A stretch of 64,000 bases of DNA, taken from NCBI RefSeq assembly GCF_900110275.1, contig NZ_FODC01000007.1, positions 186,001 to 250,000 of the forward strand, read 5' to 3'. The stretch is from Duganella sp. CF517. GTDB taxonomy: Bacteria; Pseudomonadota; Gammaproteobacteria; Burkholderiales; Burkholderiaceae_D. Shown here one piece after another: positions 17,116 to 27,263 of this stretch. The stretch's first letter is position 1. The number at the start of each line of letters is the position of its first letter. The notes beneath the pieces are model-generated. The model was not told the DNA's origin. It saw nothing but the letters and a program-made list of their open reading frames with translations, and searched no databases. A program made the position numbers and the translations under genes.

Positions 17116-18774
17116 ATGCTCCGTACCCTGTCCATCCGTGATTTCGTCATCGTCGACTCGATAGAACTGGAATTTTCCGCCGGCTTCACCGTCTTCACCG
17201 GCGAGACCGGGGCCGGCAAATCGATCCTGATCGACGCGCTGACCTTGGCGCTGGGCGGGCGCGGCGACGCCAGCGTGGTGCGCGAGGGCGCGGCCAAGGC
17301 CGACATCACCGCCGATTTCGCCGTCAACGAACAGGCGCGCGACTGGCTCGCCGCCAACGAGTTCTCGGTGGAGGAGGGCGGCGCGCTGCTGCGCCGCGTG
17401 ATCGACAACGCCGGCCGCAGCAAGGCCTACATCAACGGCGTGGCCGCGACGGCGGCGCAGCTGCGCGAGCTGGGCGACATGCTGGTTGACATCCACGGCC
17501 AGCACGCGCACCAGTCGCTGATGAAAACCGAGGCGCAGCGCGTGCTGCTCGACGGCCAGGCCGGCGCCGGCGCCGACGCCGACGTCAAGGCGGTGGCCGC
17601 CAGCCACAAGGCCTGGCGCGCGCTGGCCAGGCAGCTGCAGGAATTCGAGACCAACGCCGCCAACGTGCTGTATGAACGCGAGCGCCTCGAGTGGCAGGTC
17701 AACGAGCTGGAAAAGCTGGCCGTCAAACCGGGCGAATGGGCCGAGGTCACCAATGAGCAAAGCCGCCTGTCGCACGCCGCCAGCCTGCTCGAAGGCGCGC
17801 AGGAGGCCTTGGCGGCGCTGTCGGAATCGGAGGACCATCCGATCCTGTCGCAGCTGTCGTCGCTCAACCAAAAACTCGGCAAGCTGGCCAACATCGACAC
17901 CGGCCTGCAAGCGATCGTCGACCTGATCGAACCGGCGCGCATCCAGCTGCAGGAGGCGGTGTACGCGATCAACGATTACCTCGACCGCGTCGACCTGGAC
18001 CCGGAGCGGCTGCGCCAGGTGGAATCGCGGATGGAGGCGATCCATTCGGCCGCGCGCAAGTTCCGCGTCACCGAGGAGGATCTGCCGGACGAGCACGCGA
18101 AGCTGGCCGAGCGCCTGACGCAAATCGCCGACGCCAGCGACATCGAGGGCCTGCGCAAGCAGGAGGAAAAACTCAAGGCGGCCTACCTGGACGTGGCGGG
18201 TCGCCTGAGCGCCACGCGCGCGCAGGCCGCGCGCCAGCTGGGCGAAGCGGTCACCAAGGCGATGCAGGAACTGAACATGACGGGCGGGCGTTTCGAGGTC
18301 GCGCTCAACCCCGGCGAACCGACAGCCCATGGCCTCGAGCAGGTCGAGTTCCTGGTGGCCGGCCACGCCGGCGTGGCCGCGCGGCCGCTGGCCAAGGTGG
18401 CCTCGGGCGGCGAACTGGCGCGCATCTCGCTGGCCATTTCCGTGATCACCTCCAACGCCACCACCACGCCGACGTTGATCTTCGACGAAGTCGACAGCGG
18501 CATCGGCGGCGGCGTGGCCGAAGTGGTCGGCCGCCTGTTGCGCCGCCTGGGGCAGGAGCGGCAAGTGCTGTGCGTCACGCACCTGCCGCAGGTGGCCAGC
18601 CAGGCCGGCCAGCACTTCCAGGTCGCCAAGGGAACCTTGGACAACGGCAAAACCGCCTCGCGCATCGACGTGCTCGACGCCAAGGCGCGCGTCGAGGAAG
18701 TGGCGCGCATGCTGGGCGGGCTGGAGATCACCGCCACCACGCGCAAGCACGCGCGCGAGTTGCTCGCCTCCTGA
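17116..18774 (+). CDS. recN: DNA repair protein RecN
   Basis: 552 aa, the usual RecN length. This is an SMC-like ATPase in double-strand-break repair: Walker A GETGAGKS near residue 35, long coiled-coil arms in the middle, the ABC signature SGGELARI near 430, and Walker B LIFDEVDSGIGGGVAEVVG near 455, followed by CVTHLPQVASQA. It begins MLRTLSIRDFVIVDSIELEF. It shares the LexA-box promoter upstream of nadK. A REP-like element lies just after the stop. Confidence 0.97.
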   Translation: MLRTLSIRDFVIVDSIELEFSAGFTVFTGETGAGKSILIDALTLALGGRGDASVVREGAAKADITADFAVNEQARDWLAANEFSVEEGGALLRRVIDNAGRSKAYINGVAATAAQLRELGDMLVDIHGQHAHQSLMKTEAQRVLLDGQAGAGADADVKAVAASHKAWRALARQLQEFETNAANVLYERERLEWQVNELEKLAVKPGEWAEVTNEQSRLSHAASLLEGAQEALAALSESEDHPILSQLSSLNQKLGKLANIDTGLQAIVDLIEPARIQLQEAVYAINDYLDRVDLDPERLRQVESRMEAIHSAARKFRVTEEDLPDEHAKLAERLTQIADASDIEGLRKQEEKLKAAYLDVAGRLSATRAQAARQLGEAVTKAMQELNMTGGRFEVALNPGEPTAHGLEQVEFLVAGHAGVAARPLAKVASGGELARISLAISVITSNATTTPTLIFDEVDSGIGGGVAEVVGRLLRRLGQERQVLCVTHLPQVASQAGQHFQVAKGTLDNGKTASRIDVLDAKARVEEVARMLGGLEITATTRKHARELLAS

Positions 18775-18784
18775 TCCGTACCCC

Positions 18785-18808
18785 GGGGTCAAGTCTGTCA
18801 TTGCGACA
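18785..18808 (+). repeat. Solitary REP-like element
   Basis: The 24 bp beginning GGGGTCAAGTCTGTCATT match the arm of the inverted doublet at 43805-43889 with a few substitutions. The following bases (GGCTGATCCG...GACGAGTTCCCC) resemble that doublet's loop, but the second arm is absent. It lies directly downstream of recN. Confidence 0.6.
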
Positions 18809-18969
18809 CGGGCTGATCCGTCCGACGAGTTCCCCTCTCCAACCTTGCCCGAAAGACCGGCGCCGCTGTCGCCGGTACGTTTGCGCCCCGTCAGTCCCCG
18901 CCCGCCGCGTGCGCCTAGAGTTAAAGGCAGCACCGGACCAGCGTTCCCGACGCGATCCGTGTGGCCGCA

Positions 18970-18989
18970 GCGCAAGCGCCTGCTTGCGC
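18970..18989 (+). repeat. Leader hairpin of first HAF-repeat gene
   Basis: GCGCAAGC-GCCT-GCTTGCGC, a perfect 8-bp stem 25 bp before the start codon. It is repeated with a wobble substitution in front of the second paralogue at 21002. Confidence 0.7.
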
Positions 18990-19014
18990 GCATTTCTTGC
19001 GAGGGGAAGCCATC

Positions 19015-20949
19015 ATGCAACGTCAATCGATCCGCACCACCGGCGCGCGCCGCCGCGTCATCGCCGCCGCCATCGCCGCCTTGTTCACCGCGCTGCCGTG
19101 CCGCGCCGCCGAGCCGCAAGCCAACCCGGTCGACCAGCAGCGCGTCAGCCAATACACGGTGATCAACCTCGGGCCGGAACTCGCCAACGCCGTGCTCAAC
19201 GAGCGCGGCGAGGTGGCGTTTACGGGTTTCAACGCCACCGACACCATCAGCCGCTTCTTCGACGGCGAGCGCATCTGGCCGATCGGCCCGACGGCGGGCG
19301 GCTTCACCTTGGTGTCCGGATTGAACGACCGCGGCGTGGCGGTGGGCGCGACCAGAACGGCCGACGAGACCGCCGCGCGGGCGTTCTCGTGGACGCTGGC
19401 CGGCGGCCTGCGCGTGCTGCCCGGCGCGGCGCCGTCGACGGCGCTCGACATCAACGAACGCAACGAGATCGTCGGCTGGGTCTCGGCGCCCGGCGTGGTG
19501 GCGCGCGCGATCCGCTGGAATCCGGACGGCGGCACGACATTGTTGGGGCCGCTTCCCGCGTCGTCGTCGGAAGGCACCGCCATCAACAACCGGGGTTACG
19601 CGACCGGCTACACGACCGTCGCCGACGGCGCCATCCACGCCCATGCCACGTTGTGGGACCGCAACGGCGCCCAGACCGACCTCGGTCCGTTCGACGGCGG
19701 CGACGGCTTCGGCCTGCGCATCAACGAGCGCAACGAGGTGGCCGGCGTGTTCAACTACCCCGCCACCGGCCGCACCGAGGGGTTTTTCTGGAGCCGTGAC
19801 ACCGGCACCGTGCGCATCGACGCCGGCCCGGCATTCGGCCTCGGCGACCTGAACAATCGAAGCGAGATCGTCGGCAGCGCCGAGATCGGCGGCCGTCCCC
19901 GCGGCTTCTACTGGACTTTGCGGCGCGGTATCGTGCCGTTGCAGCTGGGCTTTGGCAGCATCAGCCAGGCCTACGACATCAACGACCGGAGCGAGATCGT
20001 CGGCGCCGTCGCCGCGGCCGAGGGCGCGGCCTGGCGCGCGGCGTTATGGCCGTCCTATACCGCCGTGCCGATCGACCTGAACACGCAACTGTACCGGGCG
20101 CCGGCGGGCCTGGAGCTGCGCGCGGCCTTCCGGATCAACGACCGCGGCGACATCCTGGCCGACTCGAACGCCGGCCTGGTGCTGCTGCGCCCCGGCCGGC
20201 GCGGCACCGACGCGCCGGTGCTCGGTCCCGTCATCGGGCTGCCAGCCATGGCGGAGCTCGGCCAAGACTTGACGATGACGCTCAACTTCTCCGACAACAA
20301 CGCCGCGCAAACCCACACCGCCAGCGCCGTCTGGAGCGACGGCTGCCCGTCGTCGGCGTCGACCGCCGGCGAGGGCGGCGGCACCGGCCAGGTGCGGCTG
20401 CAGCATGGTTTTTGCGCGCCCGGCTATCACACCGTCAAGGTGCTGGTCACCGATTCGGGCGGACGCGCGACCGAAACGTGGCGCAACTTACTGGTCGTGT
20501 CGCCGACGCTGGCCGCGCTCAGCGGCGAGGGCGCGTTGGCCGCCGGCGGCGCGCTGGCGGCGCCCGGGCATCGGCACGCACCGCTGCGCTTCGCGCTGTG
20601 GGCGCCGCTCGGCGACGCGCCGGGCGCCGCCGCCGGCAAGGCCGTGCTCCGCTTCTCCGGCCCGTTCCAGTTCGATGGCGACGTGGTGACGCGGGCCGAT
20701 TCGACCGGCGGCCAGGCGCGGCTGGAAGGCGCGGGCCGGCTCAACGGCCTGGACGGCTACCGCTTCGTGCTCGAGGCCGTCGATGGCGATGCCGGGGAGG
20801 GCGCCGGCGCCGACCGCCTGCGGCTGCGCGTGACCCACGTCGACGCCACCGGCGCCGAGGTGGCCGATTACGACAACGGCGCGCCGGGCGCGGCGGCCGG
20901 CGGCCAGCGCGGCGCCGTGGTCCAGGGCGGGCTGACGCTGCGCCGCTAG
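19015..20949 (+). CDS. Exported HAF-repeat protein, first of tandem pair
   Basis: 644 aa from ATG 19015, with GAGGGGAAG as ribosome site and a signal peptide (MQRQSIRTTGARRRV, hydrophobic stretch, LPCRAAEP). The body is a run of about seven HAF-type extracellular repeats of 45-50 aa, each centred on an I/L-N-x-R-x-E-I-V-G motif (INERNEIVGW, INNRGYATGY, INERNEVAGV, LNNRSEIVGS, INDRSEIVGA, INDRGDIL). A PKD-like beta domain with two Cys follows (SDGCPSS...HGFCAPGYHTVKVLVTDSGG, about 440-510), then a further beta-rich C-terminal region ending in GGLTLRR. The next gene is a paralogue of the same architecture. Function unknown; probably secreted or surface-associated. Confidence 0.85.
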   Translation: MQRQSIRTTGARRRVIAAAIAALFTALPCRAAEPQANPVDQQRVSQYTVINLGPELANAVLNERGEVAFTGFNATDTISRFFDGERIWPIGPTAGGFTLVSGLNDRGVAVGATRTADETAARAFSWTLAGGLRVLPGAAPSTALDINERNEIVGWVSAPGVVARAIRWNPDGGTTLLGPLPASSSEGTAINNRGYATGYTTVADGAIHAHATLWDRNGAQTDLGPFDGGDGFGLRINERNEVAGVFNYPATGRTEGFFWSRDTGTVRIDAGPAFGLGDLNNRSEIVGSAEIGGRPRGFYWTLRRGIVPLQLGFGSISQAYDINDRSEIVGAVAAAEGAAWRAALWPSYTAVPIDLNTQLYRAPAGLELRAAFRINDRGDILADSNAGLVLLRPGRRGTDAPVLGPVIGLPAMAELGQDLTMTLNFSDNNAAQTHTASAVWSDGCPSSASTAGEGGGTGQVRLQHGFCAPGYHTVKVLVTDSGGRATETWRNLLVVSPTLAALSGEGALAAGGALAAPGHRHAPLRFALWAPLGDAPGAAAGKAVLRFSGPFQFDGDVVTRADSTGGQARLEGAGRLNGLDGYRFVLEAVDGDAGEGAGADRLRLRVTHVDATGAEVADYDNGAPGAAAGGQRGAVVQGGLTLRR

Positions 20950-21001
20950 CGGCATCGGTGTGCGGGCCGGCGCGCGTTGCCGTGGCGTGCCGGCCCCGTC
21001 C

Positions 21002-21034
21002 GCGCAGGCGCCCGCTTGCGCGCCTTTTCTTTTT
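21002..21034 (+). terminator. Hairpin with T-tract between tandem HAF-repeat genes
   Basis: GCGCAGGC-GCCC-GCTTGCGC (one G-U pair) is followed by TTTTCTTTTT at 21025-21034. It has the shape of an intrinsic terminator for the first gene. It is also the counterpart of the hairpin at 18970, in the leader of the second gene 17 bp before its ATG, so it might attenuate that gene. Confidence 0.65.
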
Positions 21035-21050
21035 GCGAGGAAGCTCCATC

Positions 21051-23012
21051 ATGCACACTTCATCGATTTGCGGCGTCGCGCGCCGGCGCGCCATCGCCGC
21101 GCTGTGCGCGTCGCTGCCATTCTGGGCCGGCGCGCAGACCCCGCCGGCCGAGCCGAAAAACCAGGCCGGCCAGTTTCCCTTCGGCCTCTACACGGTTATC
21201 AACCTCGGGCCGGAGCCGACCGCGGCGGTGCTCAACGAGCGCGGCCAGGCGGCGTTCACCGACGACAATTTCCCCGACACCGTCAGCCACTACTTCGACG
21301 GCGACCGCATCCGGCCGATCGGCTCGCTGGGCGGCGGCTTCACCTATGTGGGCGCCCTGAACAGCCATGGCGTGGTGGTGGGCGCCTCGGCCGGCGCCGG
21401 GCAGGCCGGCGGGATCGCCTACGCCTGGACCCTGGCCGGCGGCATGCGCGCGTTGCCCGGCACGGCGCCGTCGGCGGCGGCCGATATCAACGACCGCAAC
21501 GAGATCGTCGGCCGGCTGACCGATCCCGGCGGCATGGTGCGCGCGGTGCGCTGGAATCCGCTCGGCGGCGCCACGCGCCTGGGGCCGCCGCTGGCCGAGT
21601 ATTCCGAAGCGCGCGCCATCAACAAAACCGGCTACGCCACCGGCGTCTCCACCGGCACCACCGGCAACAGCGTGCCGCACGCCGTCCTGTGGGACCGCGC
21701 CGGCGCCGCCACCGACATCAGCGCGGTGCCCGGCGGCTTCGGCTACGGCGTCCACATCAACGACCGCGGCGAAGTTGGCGGCTTGATCAACGAAGGCCCT
21801 TTCGCCCCCTGGAAAGCCCTGTTCTGGAGCCGCGCCACGGGCACGCTGTCGATCGACGCCGGCATCGACTACCGTCCCGGCGACCTGAACAACCGTGGCG
21901 AGCTGGTCGGTAGCGGGGAGGTCGGCGAGCAGCGCAAGGCCGTCCATTGGACCCTGGGACGCGGCCTGGCGCGCCTGCCGGTCGACGCCAGCCTGTTCAG
22001 CCACGCGGCCGACATCAACGAGCGCGGCGAGATCGCCGGCTCGACCTTGCGCGCCACGGCCGACGGCTTCATCCAGCGCGCGGTGCGCTGGCCGTCGTCG
22101 ACCACGCTGCCGGTCGACTTGACCACGCGCCTGTACCGCGCGCCGGCCGGCCTGGCGTTGTGGGAGGCGCTGGCGATCAACGACAACGGCGCCATGCTGG
22201 CGACATCGAACGCCGGGCTGGTCATGCTGCGCCCCGGCCTGCGCGGCACCGACGCGCCGGTGCTCGGCCCGATCGTCGGCCTGCCGGTCGTGGTCGAGCT
22301 CGGCCAGGAGCTGGACTTGACGCTCAACTTCACCGACAACGCCTGGGCGCAAACGCACACGGCCGGCGTGGCCTGGGCCGACGGCTGCCCGTCGCCGGCG
22401 CCCAGCGTCACCGAGGCCGGCGGCGTCGGCCAGGCAAGGCTGCGGCACCGGTTCTGCGCGGTCGGCTATTACGCCGTGACGGTGGTGGTCACCGATTCGG
22501 GCGGCCGCTCCACCGAGCTGCGGCGCAACGTCTTCGTCGAGGCGCCCGGCATGGCCTCGCTCAGCGGCGAGGGCGTGCTGGCCGGCGCCGCGACACCGGG
22601 CAGGCGCGGGCAGCGCGGCTTTCCACACGCGCCGCTGCGGTTCGCGCTGTGGGCGCCGCTCGACGGCGCGGCGCCCACGGCAGGCGTCGCCGCCGGCGCG
22701 CCGATGGCGTGGTTTTCCGGCCCGTTCCACTTCCGCAGCGATGCGGTGACGCGCGCCACCAGGACCGGCGAGGGCCGCGCGCGGGTGACGGGTACTGGCC
22801 GGCTCGACGGCCGGGCCGGCTATCGTTTCGTGCTCGAGGCCGTCGATGGCGGCGCGCTGCAGGGCGCGCGGCTCGACCGCCTGCGGCTGCGGGTGACGCA
22901 CGCCGACGCCGCCGGCGCCGAGGTCGTCGATTACGACAACGAGCCGGCGCGGCCGCCGGCGGGCGCCGACCGCACCGTGGTGGTGGAGGGCGGGCTGACG
23001 CTGCGACAATAG
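21051..23012 (+). CDS. Exported HAF-repeat protein, second of tandem pair
   Basis: 653 aa from ATG 21051, preceded by GCGAGGAAG; the open frame upstream overlaps the first paralogue and is not used. A signal peptide (MHTSSICGVARRRAI...FWAGAQT) is followed by the same repeat series as its neighbour (INDRNEIVGR, INKTGYATGV, INDRGEVGGL, LNNRGELVGS, INERGEIAGS, INDNGAML). The same PKD-like block with paired Cys (DGCPSPAP...HRFCAVGYYAVTVVVTDSGG) and a C-terminus ending in GGLTLRQ complete it. Similarity runs end to end, including the leader, so this is a tandem duplication. Function unknown. Confidence 0.85.
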   Translation: MHTSSICGVARRRAIAALCASLPFWAGAQTPPAEPKNQAGQFPFGLYTVINLGPEPTAAVLNERGQAAFTDDNFPDTVSHYFDGDRIRPIGSLGGGFTYVGALNSHGVVVGASAGAGQAGGIAYAWTLAGGMRALPGTAPSAAADINDRNEIVGRLTDPGGMVRAVRWNPLGGATRLGPPLAEYSEARAINKTGYATGVSTGTTGNSVPHAVLWDRAGAATDISAVPGGFGYGVHINDRGEVGGLINEGPFAPWKALFWSRATGTLSIDAGIDYRPGDLNNRGELVGSGEVGEQRKAVHWTLGRGLARLPVDASLFSHAADINERGEIAGSTLRATADGFIQRAVRWPSSTTLPVDLTTRLYRAPAGLALWEALAINDNGAMLATSNAGLVMLRPGLRGTDAPVLGPIVGLPVVVELGQELDLTLNFTDNAWAQTHTAGVAWADGCPSPAPSVTEAGGVGQARLRHRFCAVGYYAVTVVVTDSGGRSTELRRNVFVEAPGMASLSGEGVLAGAATPGRRGQRGFPHAPLRFALWAPLDGAAPTAGVAAGAPMAWFSGPFHFRSDAVTRATRTGEGRARVTGTGRLDGRAGYRFVLEAVDGGALQGARLDRLRLRVTHADAAGAEVVDYDNEPARPPAGADRTVVVEGGLTLRQ

Positions 23013-23052
23013 ACCCCGGGAGCGGGCATCACAGCCGATTGGGTTTCTTATC

Positions 23053-23058
23053 TATAAT
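23053..23058 (+). promoter_or_regulatory. -10 element of hemH
   Basis: A consensus TATAAT lies 35 bp before the hemH start. No good -35 sequence is visible at 16-18 bp spacing, so the promoter may need an activator or be weak. Confidence 0.45.
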
Positions 23059-23093
23059 GGCGACCTGTCCTATTCAAACCGCCATTGGCCCCC

Positions 23094-24215
23094 ATGACTT
23101 TCTCCAAAGAACCTCCTTACAAGCACGGCACCGTCGGCCGCAGCGCGATCGTGCTGGTCAACCTGGGCACGCCCGACGCCCCGACCCGCTCGGCGGTGCG
23201 CCGCTACCTGAAGGAGTTTCTGTCCGATCCGCGCGTGGTGGAAATCCCGCGCGCGGTCTGGTGGTTCATCCTGAACCTGATCATCCTGCCGTTCCGCTCG
23301 GGCCAGTCGGCCAAGAAATACGCCACCATCTGGACCCGCGAGGGCTCGCCGCTGAAAGTGCACACCGCCGCCCAGGCGATGTACCTGCTGGGCGCGCTCG
23401 GCGAACGCGGCCACGAGAACCTGACCGTGGCCATGGCCATGCGCTACGGCTCGCCGTCGATTCCCGAAGTGTTGACCAAGCTGAAGGCCGACGGCTGCGA
23501 GCGCATCCTGGTGCTGCCGGCCTATCCGCAGTATTCCGGCACCACCACCGGCTCGATCTACGACGCCGTGTTCGACCACTACGGCTCGGTGCGCAACATC
23601 CCCGAGCTGCGTTTCGTGCGCAACTACCATGACCACGACGCCTATATCCGCGCGCTGCAGAACTCGGTGCTGGCCCATTGGGAAGCGCACGGCCGCCCCG
23701 ACAAGCTGGTGCTGAGCTTCCACGGCGTGCCCAAGCGCACCCTGATGCTGGGCGATCCCTACCACTGCGAGTGCCTCAAGACCGCGCGCCTGCTGGCTAC
23801 CGCGCTGAAATTGAAGCCGGAGCAGTACATGGTCACGTTCCAGTCGCGCTTCGGCAAGGCCGAGTGGCTGCAGCCGTACACGGCGCCGACCGTCGCCCAG
23901 CTGGCGCGCGACGGCGTCAAGCGCATCGACATCATGTGCCCGGGCTTCACCAGCGATTGCCTGGAGACGCTGGAAGAGATTTCGATGGAGGTGCGGCATG
24001 ATTTCGAACAGGCGGCCGGCGGCCGCCAAGGCGTCGGATTCCACTACATCCCGTGCCTGAACGAAGCGCCCGACTGGATCGCCGCGCTGGGCGAGATCGC
24101 CGAGCAGCACATGATCGGCTGGCCGACCCAGATGTCGCCCGCCCAGCACGAGGAGCGCCGCAAGGACGCCGACACCGGCCGCGCCGCCGCGCTGCGGCTG
24201 GGCGCCGCCGACTAG
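23094..24215 (+). CDS. hemH: Ferrochelatase
   Basis: 373 aa from ATG 23094 (a TTG three codons earlier is possible). It inserts Fe2+ into protoporphyrin IX, the last step of protoheme synthesis, at the inner membrane. Family blocks are VLVNLGTPDAPT, LSDPRVVEIP, LPAYPQYSGTTTGS, LSFHGVPKRTL with the catalytic His, and the C-terminal CPGFTSDCLETLEEI. Adjacent to grpE-dnaK-dnaJ, as in many betaproteobacteria, although the hrcA gene that often precedes hemH is not here. Confidence 0.97.
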   Translation: MTFSKEPPYKHGTVGRSAIVLVNLGTPDAPTRSAVRRYLKEFLSDPRVVEIPRAVWWFILNLIILPFRSGQSAKKYATIWTREGSPLKVHTAAQAMYLLGALGERGHENLTVAMAMRYGSPSIPEVLTKLKADGCERILVLPAYPQYSGTTTGSIYDAVFDHYGSVRNIPELRFVRNYHDHDAYIRALQNSVLAHWEAHGRPDKLVLSFHGVPKRTLMLGDPYHCECLKTARLLATALKLKPEQYMVTFQSRFGKAEWLQPYTAPTVAQLARDGVKRIDIMCPGFTSDCLETLEEISMEVRHDFEQAAGGRQGVGFHYIPCLNEAPDWIAALGEIAEQHMIGWPTQMSPAQHEERRKDADTGRAAALRLGAAD

Positions 24216-24303
24216 CGCCGCCGACCGGCGCCGCGGCGGTGTGCGGCCGCCGAAACCGCTGAAAAAGTGACAACTACACCACACCCGCCCGGTTCCGGGA
24301 TAA

Positions 24304-24330
24304 TCAGCACTTGCGGTCGTTGAGTGCCAG
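24304..24330 (+). promoter_or_regulatory. CIRCE-like HrcA operator upstream of grpE
   Basis: TCAGCACTT-N9-GAGTGCCAG, 27 bp with the exact 9-9-9 geometry of CIRCE (TTAGCACTC-N9-GAGTGCTAA). Each half matches 7 of 9 positions and the GCACT/AGTGC core is intact. It lies about 200 bp before grpE. No hrcA gene is in the window, so the repressor would act from elsewhere. Confidence 0.7.
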
Positions 24331-24446
24331 CCTGTTAAAATAGCCAACTGTTGGATCCGCCCGACGCCGCCTGCGCGCGGCGCCGGCGCGCGCCGGAGCC
24401 GGCGCTGGGCTGGTGACCAGCTGATTAATCAGTGGGCAGAATAACC

Positions 24447-24474
24447 CTTGAAAACATAGGATATCGCCCCATTT
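24447..24474 (+). promoter_or_regulatory. Sigma-32 heat-shock promoter of grpE
   Basis: CTTGAAA-N13-CCCCATTT matches the RpoH consensus at every defined position. It lies 58 bp before the grpE start. Confidence 0.92.
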
Positions 24475-24531
24475 GCAGCCAGTGCGGTAACAAAAGTAAT
24501 GTCAAACAAATACGATTGTAGGAGTCTTTAG

Positions 24532-25071
24532 ATGCAAGATCAGGAAAATCAAGCAGTACCTAATCCGGAAGCGGCCGCCGAGCCGGCCGCGCCATCGACT
24601 CCTGACCAGCAGCCTTCCCTGGAAGAACAGCTGGCCAGCACCGAAGCGCGTCTGGCGGAAATGCATGACGCGTTCATGCGCGCCAAGGCCGACAGCGAGA
24701 ACATCCGCCGCCGCGCCCAGGAAGATGTCGCCAAGGCGCATAAATTCGCGGTGGAAAGCTTCGCCGAAGCCATGGTGCCGGTCAAAGACAGCCTGGAAAT
24801 GGCCCTGAAGGTCGAGTCGCCATCGATCGAGTCGCTGAAGGAAGGCGTGGAAATGACGCTCAAGCAGCTGACCGCCGCGTTTGAAAAGAACCGCCTGCTG
24901 GAGATCCAGCCGGCGCAGGGCGACAAGCTCGATCCGAACAAGCACCAGGCCGTTGCCGTGGTGCCGGCGGACCAGGAAGCCAACACCGTAGTTTCCGTGC
25001 TGCAAAAAGGTTATATGATCGCGGACCGCCTGCTGCGTCCCGCCATCGTGACCGCCGCGCAAGCGAAGTGA
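24532..25071 (+). CDS. grpE: Nucleotide exchange factor GrpE
   Basis: 179 aa. The charged coiled-coil N-terminal half ([36 protein letters not shown]) is followed by the beta-wing domain ending [17 protein letters not shown], the standard GrpE C-terminus. A dimer, it releases ADP from DnaK. GGAG precedes the ATG. Driven by the sigma-32 promoter at 24447, with a CIRCE-like element further upstream. Confidence 0.97.
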   Translation: MQDQENQAVPNPEAAAEPAAPSTPDQQPSLEEQLASTEARLAEMHDAFMRAKADSENIRRRAQEDVAKAHKFAVESFAEAMVPVKDSLEMALKVESPSIESLKEGVEMTLKQLTAAFEKNRLLEIQPAQGDKLDPNKHQAVAVVPADQEANTVVSVLQKGYMIADRLLRPAIVTAAQAK

Positions 25072-25078
25072 TGTCCGG

Positions 25079-25096
25079 GGTGAAAATATTTTCACC
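25079..25096. repeat. Perfect 18-bp palindrome between grpE and dnaK
   Basis: GGTGAAAAT/ATTTTCACC has no loop, starts eight bases after the grpE stop and lies 19 bp before the dnaK sigma-32 -35 element. The lack of loop and T-tract makes it look more like a protein-binding site than a terminator. Confidence 0.6.
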
Positions 25097-25114
25097 GTCA
25101 GCCGAACTTAAGCA

Positions 25115-25142
25115 CTTGAAAACATACAGCTTTTCCACATAT
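25115..25142 (+). promoter_or_regulatory. Sigma-32 heat-shock promoter of dnaK
   Basis: CTTGAAA-N13-CCACATAT differs from the RpoH consensus at one defined position and has the same 13-bp spacer as the grpE promoter. It lies 38 bp before dnaK and gives dnaK its own heat-inducible start. Confidence 0.88.
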
Positions 25143-25179
25143 TAGTACCATCTGAACTTAGCAAAGAGGAAGAAAAATC

Positions 25180-27135
<1,956 letters not shown>

Positions 27136-27176
27136 TTTGTCCGCAAGAGCGCCGCTTCCCCTACGAAGCGGCGAGC

Positions 27177-27219
27177 GCCGAGCCGTGCGGCCGTGTAAGC
27201 GGTGCCGGCTCGGCTTTTT
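27177..27219 (+). terminator. Intrinsic terminator after dnaK
   Basis: A 9-bp perfect stem GCCGAGCCG / CGGCTCGGC (27177-27185 and 27206-27214) is followed by TTTTT at 27215-27219. A second hairpin, CGCCGCTTC/GAAGCGGCG, lies just before it. dnaJ starts 44 bp later, so some readthrough or a separate promoter is needed for dnaJ. Confidence 0.85.
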
Positions 27220-27263
27220 AGCGTAATCAGCACACAGTATAAATACAGCAAGGTCCCGACAAA

